A stretch of 64,000 bases of DNA from Leptonema sp964619535 (GCA_964619535.1 CAZUEX010000005.1:134130-198129); one strand, 5' to 3'. Counted from the first letter of the stretch, positions 24,823 to 34,023 are shown. The notes: a model not told the origin generated them from the sequence alone. Translations and numbers: made by a program.

Positions 24823-26364
24823 ATGAAGAATCTGATTCTGTCCCTGGATTGTGGAACGCAAAGCGTGCGTGCCCTGCTTTTTGATCCAGATGGGCATCTG
24901 CTTGATAAATCCCAGGTGCCGCTGGATTATATCGTTGAACAGCCAGGCTGGGGCGAGCAGGAGCCCGAGGTCTTCTGGCAATCCCTGGCAGAGGCCACGC
25001 AGGATCTGTTCGCCAGGCGTCCCGATGCCAGGGACCGCATCGCCGGTGTAACGCTTACATCGCAACGCGGCAGTGTGGTCAATCTCGACGAGCACGGCAA
25101 ACCACTGCGCAGGGCCATTCTCTGGTTTGATAAACGACGCTGTTTTGAATTCCGTCCTGTAAAGGGACTCTGGTCTCTGGCCTTTCGCCTGATCGGCATG
25201 ACCGATGCCATCCGGTATTTCGGGAGCATGGCAGAGAGTACCTGGATAGAGCATCATGAGCCGGAGATCTGGAATCGAACGGCCAAATACCTTTTGCTTT
25301 CCGGTTATCTGATCTACAGGCTGAGCGGACAGTATCGCGACTCTGTGGCCTCACAGGTTGGCTACATCCCTTTTGACTATAAAAAGCATACCTGGGCGGC
25401 CGAATCAGACTGGAAGTGGCAGATAACAGGGCTGCGACGTGACCAGCTTCCCGAGCTTGTGGAACCGGGAAAGGTGATCGGCCATATTACGGCTGAGGCT
25501 GCGCGCGAAACAGGAATCCCCGAAGGGTTACCCATCATCTCTGCCGGCGCGGACAAGGCCTGCGAAATCCTTGGCAGTGGTGTCAGTGATGAAGAGTCCG
25601 TACATCTGAGCTTTGGAACTACGGCAACGGTAAACGTACTTTCTGCAAAATACAGAGAGGCCGTTCGTTTTATCCCTCCGTATCCTGCAGCGCTTCCCGG
25701 CCAGTACAGCATGGAGATTCAGATCTTCCGTGGCTTCTGGATGGTAAGCTGGTTCAAAAAACAGTTTGGATTCGAAGACGAGGTGAAGGCACAGAAGTAT
25801 GGCAAGACGGCCGAGGAGTTTCTGGAAGAACGGATCCGCGATATTCCTCCAGGCTCAGAAGGGCTTGTACTGCAGCCGTTCTGGTCGCCGGGCATCAAGG
25901 TGCCGGGCCCCGAAGCACGTGGTGCTGTTATCGGTTTTACAGACTGGCATAACCGTTATCACATCTATCGAGCGATCCTCGAAGGGCTGCTCTATTCTTT
26001 ACGCGAAGGCAAGGAACGCATTGAAAAGTCCGGGCATACGAAGCTACGCCGTGTTGTGGCAGCAGGCGGCGGATCGCAGAGTGATGTGATCATGCAGATG
26101 ACGGCCGACATCTTTGGCATGCCTGTGGAACGTCCGGCCGTATACGAGGCATCGGGACTGGGGGCCGCCATGATTGCCGCAGCCGCCCTTGGATTCTGGC
26201 CGGATGTGCAGACAGCGGTACAGCGCATGAGCGGTGCTCCACGGCGGTTTGAGCCGGACATGTCTGTGTACAGGCGGTATGATCGACTGTATCGCAATGT
26301 GTATCTAAAAATGTACGATCGCCTGCAGGATTTTTACAAATTCATGCATTCTGAGCTACGTTAG
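24823..26364 (+). CDS. FGGY-family carbohydrate kinase
   Basis: A 513-residue ATP-dependent sugar or polyol kinase of the glycerol kinase/xylulokinase family. The first phosphate-binding motif is LSLDCGTQSVRALLFD; the C-terminal domain has AILEGLLYSLREGKERI and RVVAAGGGSQSDVIMQMTAD. ATG at 24823 follows GGGGGAG. The substrate cannot be read from the sequence. Position after glpD makes glycerol or dihydroxyacetone attractive, as either would deliver triose phosphate to the operon. It is the last gene; no clear terminator follows. Confidence 0.87.
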   Translation: MKNLILSLDCGTQSVRALLFDPDGHLLDKSQVPLDYIVEQPGWGEQEPEVFWQSLAEATQDLFARRPDARDRIAGVTLTSQRGSVVNLDEHGKPLRRAILWFDKRRCFEFRPVKGLWSLAFRLIGMTDAIRYFGSMAESTWIEHHEPEIWNRTAKYLLLSGYLIYRLSGQYRDSVASQVGYIPFDYKKHTWAAESDWKWQITGLRRDQLPELVEPGKVIGHITAEAARETGIPEGLPIISAGADKACEILGSGVSDEESVHLSFGTTATVNVLSAKYREAVRFIPPYPAALPGQYSMEIQIFRGFWMVSWFKKQFGFEDEVKAQKYGKTAEEFLEERIRDIPPGSEGLVLQPFWSPGIKVPGPEARGAVIGFTDWHNRYHIYRAILEGLLYSLREGKERIEKSGHTKLRRVVAAGGGSQSDVIMQMTADIFGMPVERPAVYEASGLGAAMIAAAALGFWPDVQTAVQRMSGAPRRFEPDMSVYRRYDRLYRNVYLKMYDRLQDFYKFMHSELR

Positions 26365-26432
26365 CGAAAGGCCGGTTGCATGAAAAAAGGAAACGTGTTG
26401 CCTCATGGTTCGTCTCTATAAATAGAGGAACC

Positions 26433-27122
26433 ATGAGAAGCGCGCGATTTCCGTTTTTTATCCTGGCTGCACTGTTGCTGGCTTTGATCCTGTGGACGGC
26501 CCCGGAAGACAGGACTTCCACAGAGGCAGACAGCGAAAGAGAGGCTATGGCTGCCCTTTTTGGTGGTGGTCCGGTCTCAAGAACATCCGAACCGAGCGGC
26601 TCTGAATCGGTTTTTGATTCCGATTTCTGGGAAAGGGGTGTGGATAACTCTGCCATCATCACAGACGAGCCGCAGACCACTTCAGACGAAGAGCCGGAAA
26701 TCCTGGAAAAGGCCAGTGAAGGAAATCCCATCAATCCACAGACCGGGCTGCCCTATACCGATGCCCAGATGAAGCAGTTTGAAACCCTGCGCAAACGCTT
26801 CCCCGGAAATTCCATCATTCCACAACGGATGACGCCTGAGCGACAGAAGCAGCTGGAAGAAGAACGTCGGCGAATCGTCGAGATCCAGCAGCGCATTACG
26901 GCACGAGAGGCCACAGCCGAAGACATTACGGTCTTCTATGATTTCCAGATGAAGGGGATGAAGGATCGCGCAGAGCTTCTGGAATACGTTCTTGAGAAGA
27001 TGGGCGACTCTATGGACGAAAACATGGCGGAAAAATATCGAACCGTTCTGGAGGGCAACAGAAAGCAGATCCAGAACCTCGAAGAGCAGAAGCAGAAGGC
27101 CCTGCAGAACCTTGCCAATTAA
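26433..27122 (+). CDS. Membrane-anchored coiled-coil protein of unknown function
   Basis: A 229-residue protein with one N-terminal hydrophobic anchor (FPFFILAALLLALILWTA), an acidic, serine-rich linker (residues 28-100), and a C-terminal charged helical region likely to be coiled coil (ERQKQLEEERRRIVEIQQRI, then NRKQIQNLEEQKQKALQNL). I start at ATG 26433, preceded by AGAGGAA, because the 19 codons upstream add a basic stretch with no site. I do not recognise the family. It is 68 bp after the kinase and convergent with the next gene. Confidence 0.65.
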   Translation: MRSARFPFFILAALLLALILWTAPEDRTSTEADSEREAMAALFGGGPVSRTSEPSGSESVFDSDFWERGVDNSAIITDEPQTTSDEEPEILEKASEGNPINPQTGLPYTDAQMKQFETLRKRFPGNSIIPQRMTPERQKQLEEERRRIVEIQQRITAREATAEDITVFYDFQMKGMKDRAELLEYVLEKMGDSMDENMAEKYRTVLEGNRKQIQNLEEQKQKALQNLAN

Positions 27123-27143
27123 GCAGGGTCAGGCAGCCCGCTG

Positions 27144-28103
27144 TTATTCGTGTGGCCTGCTGCGACCAAGCAGGCCCGGTCTCATCCGTTCGATAAATGA
27201 GATCAGGTCGTCGCGCCTGGCTTCGTCTACATAGTGATGGTTCAGGGAATGCAGAAGCACCAGCGAATAAAAGCAGAGCCGTGCCTTTGCCTTTTCGCGG
27301 TACCGTTCGTTAATATCCGGTAGATCCTTTTCCAGTCGCAGGCATTCCTCTTCGATCTGCAAAATCTCTTCTGCATGCAGCCGTCTCATATGCGGATGGT
27401 CCATGACGGCTGCCATCCATTCAGCAGGAAGCCACAGGGCTACGCGGTCCTTCTGTTCTCCACTGAAGCGAAAGTTCAGTTCTGCTACGACCTCTGATGC
27501 AGGAGTGGAGCGATATGCATCCGGTTCCAGAGGGGCATTGTGCAGAAGGAAGGCGTCGCGCATCGTTCCCAAGCCCTTTTCATATTCAAGGGTGTCTTTG
27601 TCTATGTCTCCAATCAGGGCCCTGCATTCACCGAGAAGCATCATCGTTTCGGGACGGTGCGGTTGTAGCTGGAGGGCAAAGCCGAGCAGGTCGCGCGCAT
27701 TCCGGTAATCTCGCAGTCGCATCATGTTGCGCGAAAGTTGAAGCAGGGCGTGCAGGTCGTCGGATCCAACGGTCCCTTCCTGAAAACGATGCCGGAACTG
27801 CCGGGCTGCATGGTTCAAAACGGCACGCATGGCAGAGTCTACGGATGGAGTCAGATCGAGCTTCTTGTCGCGAAGGCGCGATTCGAAGAGGCTCCACTCA
27901 TCGAGCAGGTAGGCACCGGGCTGTTTCCCTGCAGGAGGATGCGTTAGAAGTGCCTGTCTGTGCTCCCAGTAAGAGGCTGCGTAGAAGCCCGACATCAGAT
28001 CGGCATTTTCAGGATACTGCTCGAGCAGTTCGCCAAGGGCCTGTACAGCACCGGCAAAATCTCCGGATTCCAGCAACGATCGTGCTTCGTCGAGGCTTCC
28101 CAT
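27144..28103 (-). CDS. TPR-like helical repeat protein
   Basis: A 319-residue soluble protein with an N-terminal tetratricopeptide-like pair (LDEARSLLESGDFAGAVQALGELLEQYPENADL) and a further repeat near residue 140 (RDYRNARDLLGFALQLQPHRPETMMLLGE). Such repeats usually serve protein binding. The function is unknown. The start follows the yajQ stop within a TGATATG junction, so it is the third gene of the alaS-yajQ transcript. A perfect 8-bp stem (GGCCTGCT/AGCAGGCC, 27154-27176) lies inside its last codons. Confidence 0.62.
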   Translation of the reverse strand: MGSLDEARSLLESGDFAGAVQALGELLEQYPENADLMSGFYAASYWEHRQALLTHPPAGKQPGAYLLDEWSLFESRLRDKKLDLTPSVDSAMRAVLNHAARQFRHRFQEGTVGSDDLHALLQLSRNMMRLRDYRNARDLLGFALQLQPHRPETMMLLGECRALIGDIDKDTLEYEKGLGTMRDAFLLHNAPLEPDAYRSTPASEVVAELNFRFSGEQKDRVALWLPAEWMAAVMDHPHMRRLHAEEILQIEEECLRLEKDLPDINERYREKAKARLCFYSLVLLHSLNHHYVDEARRDDLISFIERMRPGLLGRSRPHE

Positions 28104-28104
28104 A

Positions 28105-28593
28105 TCAGCGATAATTGTCGAAGGATACGGCGAAGTCCAGGTCGCTTTCGCGAAGCATTTTCATGACGGCCTGCAGGTCGTTCTTGCTTTTTCCCGAAAC
28201 ACGCACGGAATCACCCTGCTGTCGGGTGTTTACTTTCAGGCCGGAATCCTTGATCAGCTTCGTGACGATCCGGCATTGATCGGTGGACAGACCATTCTGT
28301 GTTGTCACCTTGCATTTAACTTTGCCAGAGATATTCTTCTCGAACTCACCGAACTTGAAGGCCTTCAGGTTGATGTTTCGTTTTACAAGCTTGCTCTGCA
28401 GCATGTCGATGAGCTGATTGAGTTTCATGTCATCAGAGGAGGACATGTGCAGGCCATCCTTCTCGCGCTCAATCTCAACGGTTGCTCCTCGAAAGTCAAA
28501 ACGCGTACCCGCTTCTTTCAGGGTCTGGTTGATGGCATTGGATAACTCCTGTTCATCAACCTTGTAAACGACATCAAATGAATACTCTGCCAT
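28105..28593 (-). CDS. yajQ: YajQ-family nucleotide-binding protein
   Basis: A 162-residue protein of the YajQ family, two ferredoxin-like domains; members bind nucleotides, and a Xanthomonas homologue binds cyclic di-GMP. The N-terminal YSFDVVYKVDEQELSNAINQ and the C-terminal VRVSGKSKNDLQAVMKMLRE with LDFAVSFDNYR are diagnostic. Full length. GAGAAC precedes ATG, which lies 16 bp after the alaS stop, so it is probably co-transcribed with alaS. Confidence 0.93.
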   Translation of the reverse strand: MAEYSFDVVYKVDEQELSNAINQTLKEAGTRFDFRGATVEIEREKDGLHMSSSDDMKLNQLIDMLQSKLVKRNINLKAFKFGEFEKNISGKVKCKVTTQNGLSTDQCRIVTKLIKDSGLKVNTRQQGDSVRVSGKSKNDLQAVMKMLRESDLDFAVSFDNYR

Positions 28594-28609
28594 GTTCTCC
28601 TGCCTGGGT

Positions 28610-31408
28610 TTATTTCGTTGTCAGCTGGTCTTCTACAAGCCTTGCAGCCTCTTCCAGGGCCTCCTCGATGCCTTCAACGGCAGTGCCACCGGCCTGGGCC
28701 ATGTCCTTTTTTCCACCGCCTTTGCCACCGATACGGGCTGCCGTCTGTTTGATGAGTGCCGAGCAATCAAGGCCGGCACGGACGGCCTCCGCCGTGCAGC
28801 TGTAGACCAGAACCGGACCTCTTTCGGTTTCTGATCCGGAAAGCAAGATCAGCTTCGATTCTCGTTCGCGCAGAGCATCGGCAAGGGCCTTCAAAGCCTG
28901 TCCATCCAGGCCCTGTGGTCGGGCTCGGACCAGCTTGAAGTTACCGACGGACTTCGCTTCTGCAAGCAACGATTCGGCCAATGCTGTATCGCCGGTGGGA
29001 GCCTTTGCAAGGGCCTTCCGCAGGCGTTTTTCGACCGACTTCATCGTTTCGCGAGCCGAGCGGATCAGCTTTTCAAAGGCAATACTCTGCTCGGGATTTT
29101 CGTGCAGCGTTTTCTGCAGACCTTCCTGGTCTGGCAGCTGCAGCTGCTTCAATTGCTTCTCTTCTTTTGAAAGGTCTACAGAAGCCGAGGCGATTTGATC
29201 GAGCAGGCGCTTCTGCTCGGCGCGAAGCTCTGTAAACTGTTCGCTGAAATACTCAAGAACGCGGGGACCTGCCACAGCCTCGATGCGACGGTTTCCGGCG
29301 CCCGGGCTGGATTCCCTTAGAATATGGAACAGGCCGATGTCCGCCGTGTTGTTTACGTGACAGCCGCCACAGAACTCCACGGAGTAGGTCTGTTTTTCGT
29401 CCAGCATGGAGATGACGCGTACCTCTTCGCCGTACTTCTCACCAAAGGTAGCAATGGCGCCGGTCTTCCTTGCCTCTTCGATGGGCAGGATCTTTGCCTC
29501 CACCTTTGCCCTGGCGAGGATGGCCTGGATGACGGATCGTTCCACACGCTCGATTTCATCGGGCTCCATGCGCTTTGAATGCGAAAAATCAAATCGCAGA
29601 TAGTCAGGCGAAACAAGCGAACCGGTTTGTAGAATGTGCGTACCCAGCACAGAGCGCAGGCCGCTGTTCAGCAGGTGAGTGGCGCTGTGGTGACCGACGA
29701 GAAGTCTGCGTCGACCGGTGTCCACCTGCAGATCAACGGTATCGCCGGTGGACAGTGTGCCTTCTTCGAGGCGGCCGATATGAAAGATCAGCTCGCCCTT
29801 CTTTCTCGTGTCTTCAACGCGGAACCGTCCGCCTTTTGCTACAAGAAAGCCTGTGTCGCCCAGCTGACCGCCCCCTTCCGGATAGAAGGGGCTTCGCGAT
29901 GTGGCAATCATGCCGGACTGACCGGCGTTGATCTGCGAAACGGTGCTTTCGTCTACGATGATGCCAAGAATCTTGCCGCTATCCGACAGTGTATCGTAAC
30001 CGACAAATTCAGTGCGAAAGTTCTCTTCAACGGGAAAATCTACCGGCAGTTTGAAATCCTTCCAGTTGCTTCCTGTTCTGGCCTTTTCGCGCTGCTCGGC
30101 CATCAGCTTCTCAAATTCCTCTACGTCGACGGTCATACCGTTTCGTTCGGCTAACTCAATTGTCATTTCCAGAGGAAAGCCAAATGTATCGTACAGCGTA
30201 AAGGCCTGCTTGCCGGGAAATACCTTTGCTCCCGCTGCTGTGGCCTCTTCGAGGAATTCCTCCCATTTGCGAACGCCTGTTTCAAGGGTTGTAAGAAAGC
30301 GTTGCTCTTCGGCAAGCAGGGTGTCATGAACCATCTTCTGGCGATCCACAAGCTCTGAGTAGAAAGAGCCATAGATGCTTACAACCTCTGGATGAATGCG
30401 ATGAAGAATTGGTTCTGTTACGCCGAGGTGGTGTGCAAAAAGCAATGCACGTCGGATGATTCTACGAATGACATAGCCACGGCCTGTATTGTCCGGCAGG
30501 ATGTTATCGGACAGGGCAAAGGTAGCAGACCGTGCATGGTCTGTAAGGACGCGAAGGGCGGCCAGCGTGGTGTCGTTCAGCTCAACGGCCTTGCCCGTTG
30601 ATTCTTTTACAAGCTCTTCGACCTTTTTGCGGATGCGCATCAGTTCATCGGTTTCATAAACCGTATCTGTGCCGTTCAGCAAGGCGACGATGCGCTCAAG
30701 GCCTGCTCCCGTATCGATGCCGGTGCGCGGCAGGGGATGCAGCTCCCCGCGGCTGTCCTGATTATATTGATTGAAGACAAGGTTCCAGTATTCCAGGTAG
30801 CGGTCGCATTCCGAACCGGGCTGGCAGGTTTCTGGATCTCCGCATCCCGTTGGTCCTTTGCACACCTCCGGCCCGCGGTCCAGATACAGCTCCGAGCAGG
30901 GGCCACAGGGCCCCGTATCGCCTGCCGGTCCCCACCAGTTGGTGTCCTTGCCAAGACGTGTAATACGGTTCAGCGGAACTCCGACCTTTTCGTTCCAGAT
31001 CTTGATGGCCTCATCATCGTCTTCGTAGACGGTGATGTGGATCTTCTCCGGATCCAGCTTCAGCCAGTCCACCGAGAACTCCCAGGACCACTGGATTGCT
31101 TCCTCTTTGAAGTAATCCCCGAAGCTGAAATTACCGAGCATCTCAAAAAACGTGCAGTGCCGGGCCGTCTTTCCAACAACCTCAAGGTCCGTTGTACGCA
31201 GACATTTCTGGATCGTCACAATACGGCTATGCGGTGGCGTTTCCGCTCCTTCAAAATAGGCCTTGAACGGCACCATGCCCGCCGACGTGAAAAGGAGGGT
31301 CGGATCACCGGCCGGTAACAGGCTGGCTGAGGGCAGATGCAGATGCTTTTTGGATTCAAAGAATTCAATCCAGAGCTTTCGGAGTTCGGCGCAGGTCAGA
31401 GCTTTCAT
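28610..31408 (-). CDS. alaS: Alanyl-tRNA synthetase
   Basis: A 932-residue class II synthetase that charges tRNA-Ala. The catalytic domain begins with LRKLWIEFFESKKHLHLPS; the editing domain carries the zinc/catalytic motif HHSATHLLNSGLRSVLG and the conserved VEFCGGCHVNNTADIGLF; the C-Ala domain closes the protein. I choose ATG 31408 as start because the homologous N-terminus begins there; a GTG nine codons earlier is in frame. The frame is intact. Confidence 0.97.
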   Translation of the reverse strand: MKALTCAELRKLWIEFFESKKHLHLPSASLLPAGDPTLLFTSAGMVPFKAYFEGAETPPHSRIVTIQKCLRTTDLEVVGKTARHCTFFEMLGNFSFGDYFKEEAIQWSWEFSVDWLKLDPEKIHITVYEDDDEAIKIWNEKVGVPLNRITRLGKDTNWWGPAGDTGPCGPCSELYLDRGPEVCKGPTGCGDPETCQPGSECDRYLEYWNLVFNQYNQDSRGELHPLPRTGIDTGAGLERIVALLNGTDTVYETDELMRIRKKVEELVKESTGKAVELNDTTLAALRVLTDHARSATFALSDNILPDNTGRGYVIRRIIRRALLFAHHLGVTEPILHRIHPEVVSIYGSFYSELVDRQKMVHDTLLAEEQRFLTTLETGVRKWEEFLEEATAAGAKVFPGKQAFTLYDTFGFPLEMTIELAERNGMTVDVEEFEKLMAEQREKARTGSNWKDFKLPVDFPVEENFRTEFVGYDTLSDSGKILGIIVDESTVSQINAGQSGMIATSRSPFYPEGGGQLGDTGFLVAKGGRFRVEDTRKKGELIFHIGRLEEGTLSTGDTVDLQVDTGRRRLLVGHHSATHLLNSGLRSVLGTHILQTGSLVSPDYLRFDFSHSKRMEPDEIERVERSVIQAILARAKVEAKILPIEEARKTGAIATFGEKYGEEVRVISMLDEKQTYSVEFCGGCHVNNTADIGLFHILRESSPGAGNRRIEAVAGPRVLEYFSEQFTELRAEQKRLLDQIASASVDLSKEEKQLKQLQLPDQEGLQKTLHENPEQSIAFEKLIRSARETMKSVEKRLRKALAKAPTGDTALAESLLAEAKSVGNFKLVRARPQGLDGQALKALADALRERESKLILLSGSETERGPVLVYSCTAEAVRAGLDCSALIKQTAARIGGKGGGKKDMAQAGGTAVEGIEEALEEAARLVEDQLTTK

Positions 31409-31534
31409 AGACGATGCCTGTATAGAAACCGTCACCTACAGGAAAATCAAAAAACAGATGGCCAGTTCGGCAAGGCAGGGATCCCGGGTCGTTCTGGTAG
31501 ACAGGAGGGCAGAGGACGGAAATTCTGCACAAGG

Positions 31535-31912
31535 ATGTTCGGTTTGCGTCGCTATCTCCCCCTTTTGATGGTATCTTTCATGTCCTCCTGTGCCTGGATG
31601 AGCAGCGATACGGCCTCGTTATTTGCAAGGGATGACGTTTTATCGGACGAGGAGGCGCGTGGATACCTGAACACGGCCATTGCCATCAATACGGAAAGGT
31701 GCGCAACCCTCTACAAACCGGCCCTTCACCTGATCGATACCGGCTACGATCACATTCTGTCACGTCCCTTTTATTATAAAGACAGCCTGGATGTCTGTTT
31801 TACAGCCCTGTTGCTGACGCCCTGTCCGGAATCCGAGCTTTCTGACGACGATGCCGTGCATTACTACCGCATGGTGCTGAATGCCTGCGATCCACGTCCT
31901 TACGAGCTATAG
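31535..31912 (+). CDS. Small putative lipoprotein
   Basis: A 125-residue protein of unknown function. The N-terminus MFGLRRYLPLLMVSFMSSC is a signal peptide ending in a lipobox (MSSC). Three further Cys (ERCATLYK, LDVCFTALLL, LTPCPESEL) and one near the end (NACDPRPYEL) may form disulfides. The frame stays open upstream, but that part has no signal-peptide character and runs antisense into alaS. No strong ribosome-binding site is seen at this ATG (GAGGA is 18 nt upstream), so the start is uncertain. Confidence 0.55.
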   Translation: MFGLRRYLPLLMVSFMSSCAWMSSDTASLFARDDVLSDEEARGYLNTAIAINTERCATLYKPALHLIDTGYDHILSRPFYYKDSLDVCFTALLLTPCPESELSDDDAVHYYRMVLNACDPRPYEL

Positions 31913-32013
31913 GGACAGGCGGACGTAAATTCCCCCATTTTCGGAAGTCCTTGCTGAAGATTTGCACCTTTTTTCCTTTGCATTAAAAAAAAGAACCGGT
32001 AGATTTGAATTCA

Positions 32014-32035
32014 CACCTTCGGCTGGCCGAAGGTG
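32014..32035 (+). promoter_or_regulatory. GC-rich hairpin just before a ribosome-binding site
   Basis: A perfect 10-bp inverted repeat, CACCTTCGGC-TG-GCCGAAGGTG, ends 4 nt before the GAGG of the gene at 32053. There is no T-run. In the leader RNA it could stabilise the message or limit ribosome access; a terminator for the upstream lipoprotein is less likely. Confidence 0.6.
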
Positions 32036-32052
32036 AAATGAGGTAATTGGTC

Positions 32053-32766
32053 ATGCGTCCAGGCATTCGTTTCGTCTCAGCAATCGTTCTTCTTTCGTCC
32101 TTTGTCGGCGTTTCTGCACAGACAGAGGAGCCGCCACTGAAGAAGCCCGAGGATTCGGCTCGTGAGTGCAAGAATCCACAGGAGTTTCGCAAGGCCGGTC
32201 CCGATGAGCTGATCCTTCCGGCCATCTCCTGGGGAAACAACCCGCAGGAGGGCGAGTACCGCCGTGAGGTGGAACGCCTGCTGAAACTGGAGATCCAGAA
32301 TGTGAACAACGCCATCCTCGATGTGGTGACCAAGCATAAGGAGCTCATCACGCTCTATCCGGAGCTGAAGCTGTATCAGGAAATCGTTCTCGAAGACAAT
32401 CCCGGCGCCTGGCGTGATGGCCTTTTTGTGAACTCCAAAAAGGTTCTGTCGCTGCACTACACAGAAAACGGCGACCTGGACTGCCTGGTCATCGATTCCA
32501 TGATCCGTGGGGTAAACAAATACGAGTTGTGGACCCGCAAGATTATGCGATTGTATTATCCAAGCATCCAGACGCTGCAGCTGGAAACACGCACCCATAA
32601 CCTGCGTATGCTGGAAAGCCTTGAGAATACCAGCCCGGAGGTGCAGCTGAAGGCCCTGAGACTGGTATTCCAGAACCTGCGAACGGCCCTGTACTCGATG
32701 GACATGCTCATTGCAGCCTATTACGATCGTCGTAATAAGCGCAATGAATGGCAGATCAACCTGTAA
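32053..32766 (+). CDS. Exported protein of unknown function
   Basis: A 237-residue protein with a cleavable signal peptide (RFVSAIVLLSSFVGVSAQ, likely cut after VSA). The mature part is rich in charged residues and predicted mostly helical (RREVERLLKLEIQNVNNAIL, LKALRLVFQNLRTALYSM), with no Cys-lipobox, so it is probably periplasmic. I start at ATG 32053, with GAGG 9 nt upstream, not at the TTG two codons earlier. I do not recognise the family. The preceding leader holds a strong hairpin. It ends 4 bp from the convergent DinB-like gene. Confidence 0.7.
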   Translation: MRPGIRFVSAIVLLSSFVGVSAQTEEPPLKKPEDSARECKNPQEFRKAGPDELILPAISWGNNPQEGEYRREVERLLKLEIQNVNNAILDVVTKHKELITLYPELKLYQEIVLEDNPGAWRDGLFVNSKKVLSLHYTENGDLDCLVIDSMIRGVNKYELWTRKIMRLYYPSIQTLQLETRTHNLRMLESLENTSPEVQLKALRLVFQNLRTALYSMDMLIAAYYDRRNKRNEWQINL

Positions 32767-32769
32767 GCA

Positions 32770-33333
32770 TTACAGCCCGTATTTGCGGGCTAGAGCACGG
32801 CCATGTGCGATTTCATGGCCGACAAGCACATAGGTCCAGTCCAGCAGTGAAACGGGTCCGAACATGGGATGCGGCACTCCGTGGTTCCTCATCTCTTCTA
32901 CAGTTCGGCCTGCAATGTTATTCTCGACGGCCTTCATGGCCTTTTCCAGCTCCTGCAGGGACCGCTCCCTGTTCCACGATTCGGTCGGAGAGACGCTTTC
33001 CGGATTCTGTGCCTTTCCCGGCTCGGATACACGGCGAAAGAGGGAGTTGTAAGAGAGCTTCTTTAGTTCCTCTTTCGCCACGCCAATGCGTCCCTTCAGG
33101 ACAGCCGGGATCATGCGAGCATAGCCATACTGGGTTTTGTAAAGATGCTCTGCATTCTGTCCGGCATTCCATCCCCCGCCTGGGGCTTCTTTTACAAAGT
33201 CTTCGTCTGAAAGGCCGTTTAGAATCTGCAAAAGAACGCTGCGAACCTCTTTCCAGGCCTGGATCAATTCGCCCGGGTCCTGAATGGCGTCGGGACGTGG
33301 GATGGCAGACGGGAATTGCTCTTCGATTGACAT
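32770..33333 (-). CDS. DinB-like family protein
   Basis: A 187-residue four-helix-bundle protein of the DinB-like superfamily, often metal-dependent and thiol-linked enzymes. The family pattern is visible: WNAGQNAEHLYKT (first His) and, near the end, HPMFGPVSLLDWTYVLVGHEIAHGRAL with the paired histidines expected to complete a metal site. The biochemical role is unknown. It is divergent from hslV across 147 bp that hold two candidate operators. Confidence 0.78.
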   Translation of the reverse strand: MSIEEQFPSAIPRPDAIQDPGELIQAWKEVRSVLLQILNGLSDEDFVKEAPGGGWNAGQNAEHLYKTQYGYARMIPAVLKGRIGVAKEELKKLSYNSLFRRVSEPGKAQNPESVSPTESWNRERSLQELEKAMKAVENNIAGRTVEEMRNHGVPHPMFGPVSLLDWTYVLVGHEIAHGRALARKYGL

Positions 33334-33381
33334 AACACTCTCCTTGTACTGCAGGGCAGGGCCCTTCCTCTGTTTTCGAAT

Positions 33382-33464
33382 AGACCGATCGTTCTACTAA
33401 CGGCAGCACTCCGTTCACATGCAAGCCTTTTTGCTGCAGTTTTTGCTTTCCCGACCATGGTCGG
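33382..33464. promoter_or_regulatory. Two palindromes in the DinB-like/hslV divergent spacer
   Basis: At 33382-33395 AGACCGATCGTTCT is a 14-bp palindrome with one mismatched pair. At 33451-33464 CCGACCATGGTCGG is a perfect 14-bp palindrome, ending 16 bp before hslV. Just after it GGACA and TGTCC form another short inverted pair. These are operator-like, but no regulator is assigned. Confidence 0.5.
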
Positions 33465-33480
33465 ACAACAATCTGTCCGC

Positions 33481-34023
33481 ATGAGCGAGCTTCCTGTGTT
33501 CCATGCCACCACCATCCTCTGTGTGCGAAAGGATGGCCAGACGGCCATGGGCGGCGACGGCCAGGTGAGCCTGGGCAACACCATCATGAAGGGCGGGGCC
33601 CGCAAGGTACGCCGCCTCGAAGGCAAGAATATCATTGCCGGCTTTGCAGGCAGTGCGGCCGATGCCTTTACCCTGTTTGAGTTATTCGAAAAGAAGGTAG
33701 AGCAGTATCGTTCTCAGCTCAGTCGTGCAGCCGTTGAGCTGGCACGCGAATGGCGAACGGACCGCATGCTGCGTCGCCTGGAGGCCCTGCTTATCGTTGC
33801 TGATCCTGACGAGTCGTTCCTGATCTCTGGAACGGGGGATGTCATTGCTCCCGATGATGGCATCCTTGCCATTGGCTCAGGAGGCAATTTTGCGCTGGCC
33901 GCAGCCCGGGCCCTCGTTCAGCATACCGATCTGGATGCGCGAAGCATCGTGGAGCGCTCGATGAAGATCGCCTCGGACATCTGCGTTTTTACAAACGACA
34001 ACCTTACCATCGAAGTGCTGTAA
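33481..34023 (+). CDS. hslV: ATP-dependent protease subunit HslV/CodW
   Basis: A 180-residue proteasome-related peptidase. Sequence from FHATTILCVRKDGQTAMGGDGQVSLG through LAGFAGSxADAFTLFE-like residues (IIAGFAGSAADAFTLFELF) to ILAIGSGGNFALAAARAL follows the Bacillus ClpQ/CodW type closely. About ten residues precede the TT pair that aligns with the E. coli catalytic N-terminal Thr, as in CodW, so processing may differ from E. coli. The ATPase partner HslU normally sits next door but is absent here; the next gene is on the other strand. ATG 33481 is chosen over an upstream in-frame start. Confidence 0.92.
   Translation: MSELPVFHATTILCVRKDGQTAMGGDGQVSLGNTIMKGGARKVRRLEGKNIIAGFAGSAADAFTLFELFEKKVEQYRSQLSRAAVELAREWRTDRMLRRLEALLIVADPDESFLISGTGDVIAPDDGILAIGSGGNFALAAARALVQHTDLDARSIVERSMKIASDICVFTNDNLTIEVL

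Noticed and set aside
31337..31534. Longer form of the small lipoprotein at 31535
   Set aside because: The extra residues run antisense to the start of alaS, are low-complexity and would bury the signal peptide.
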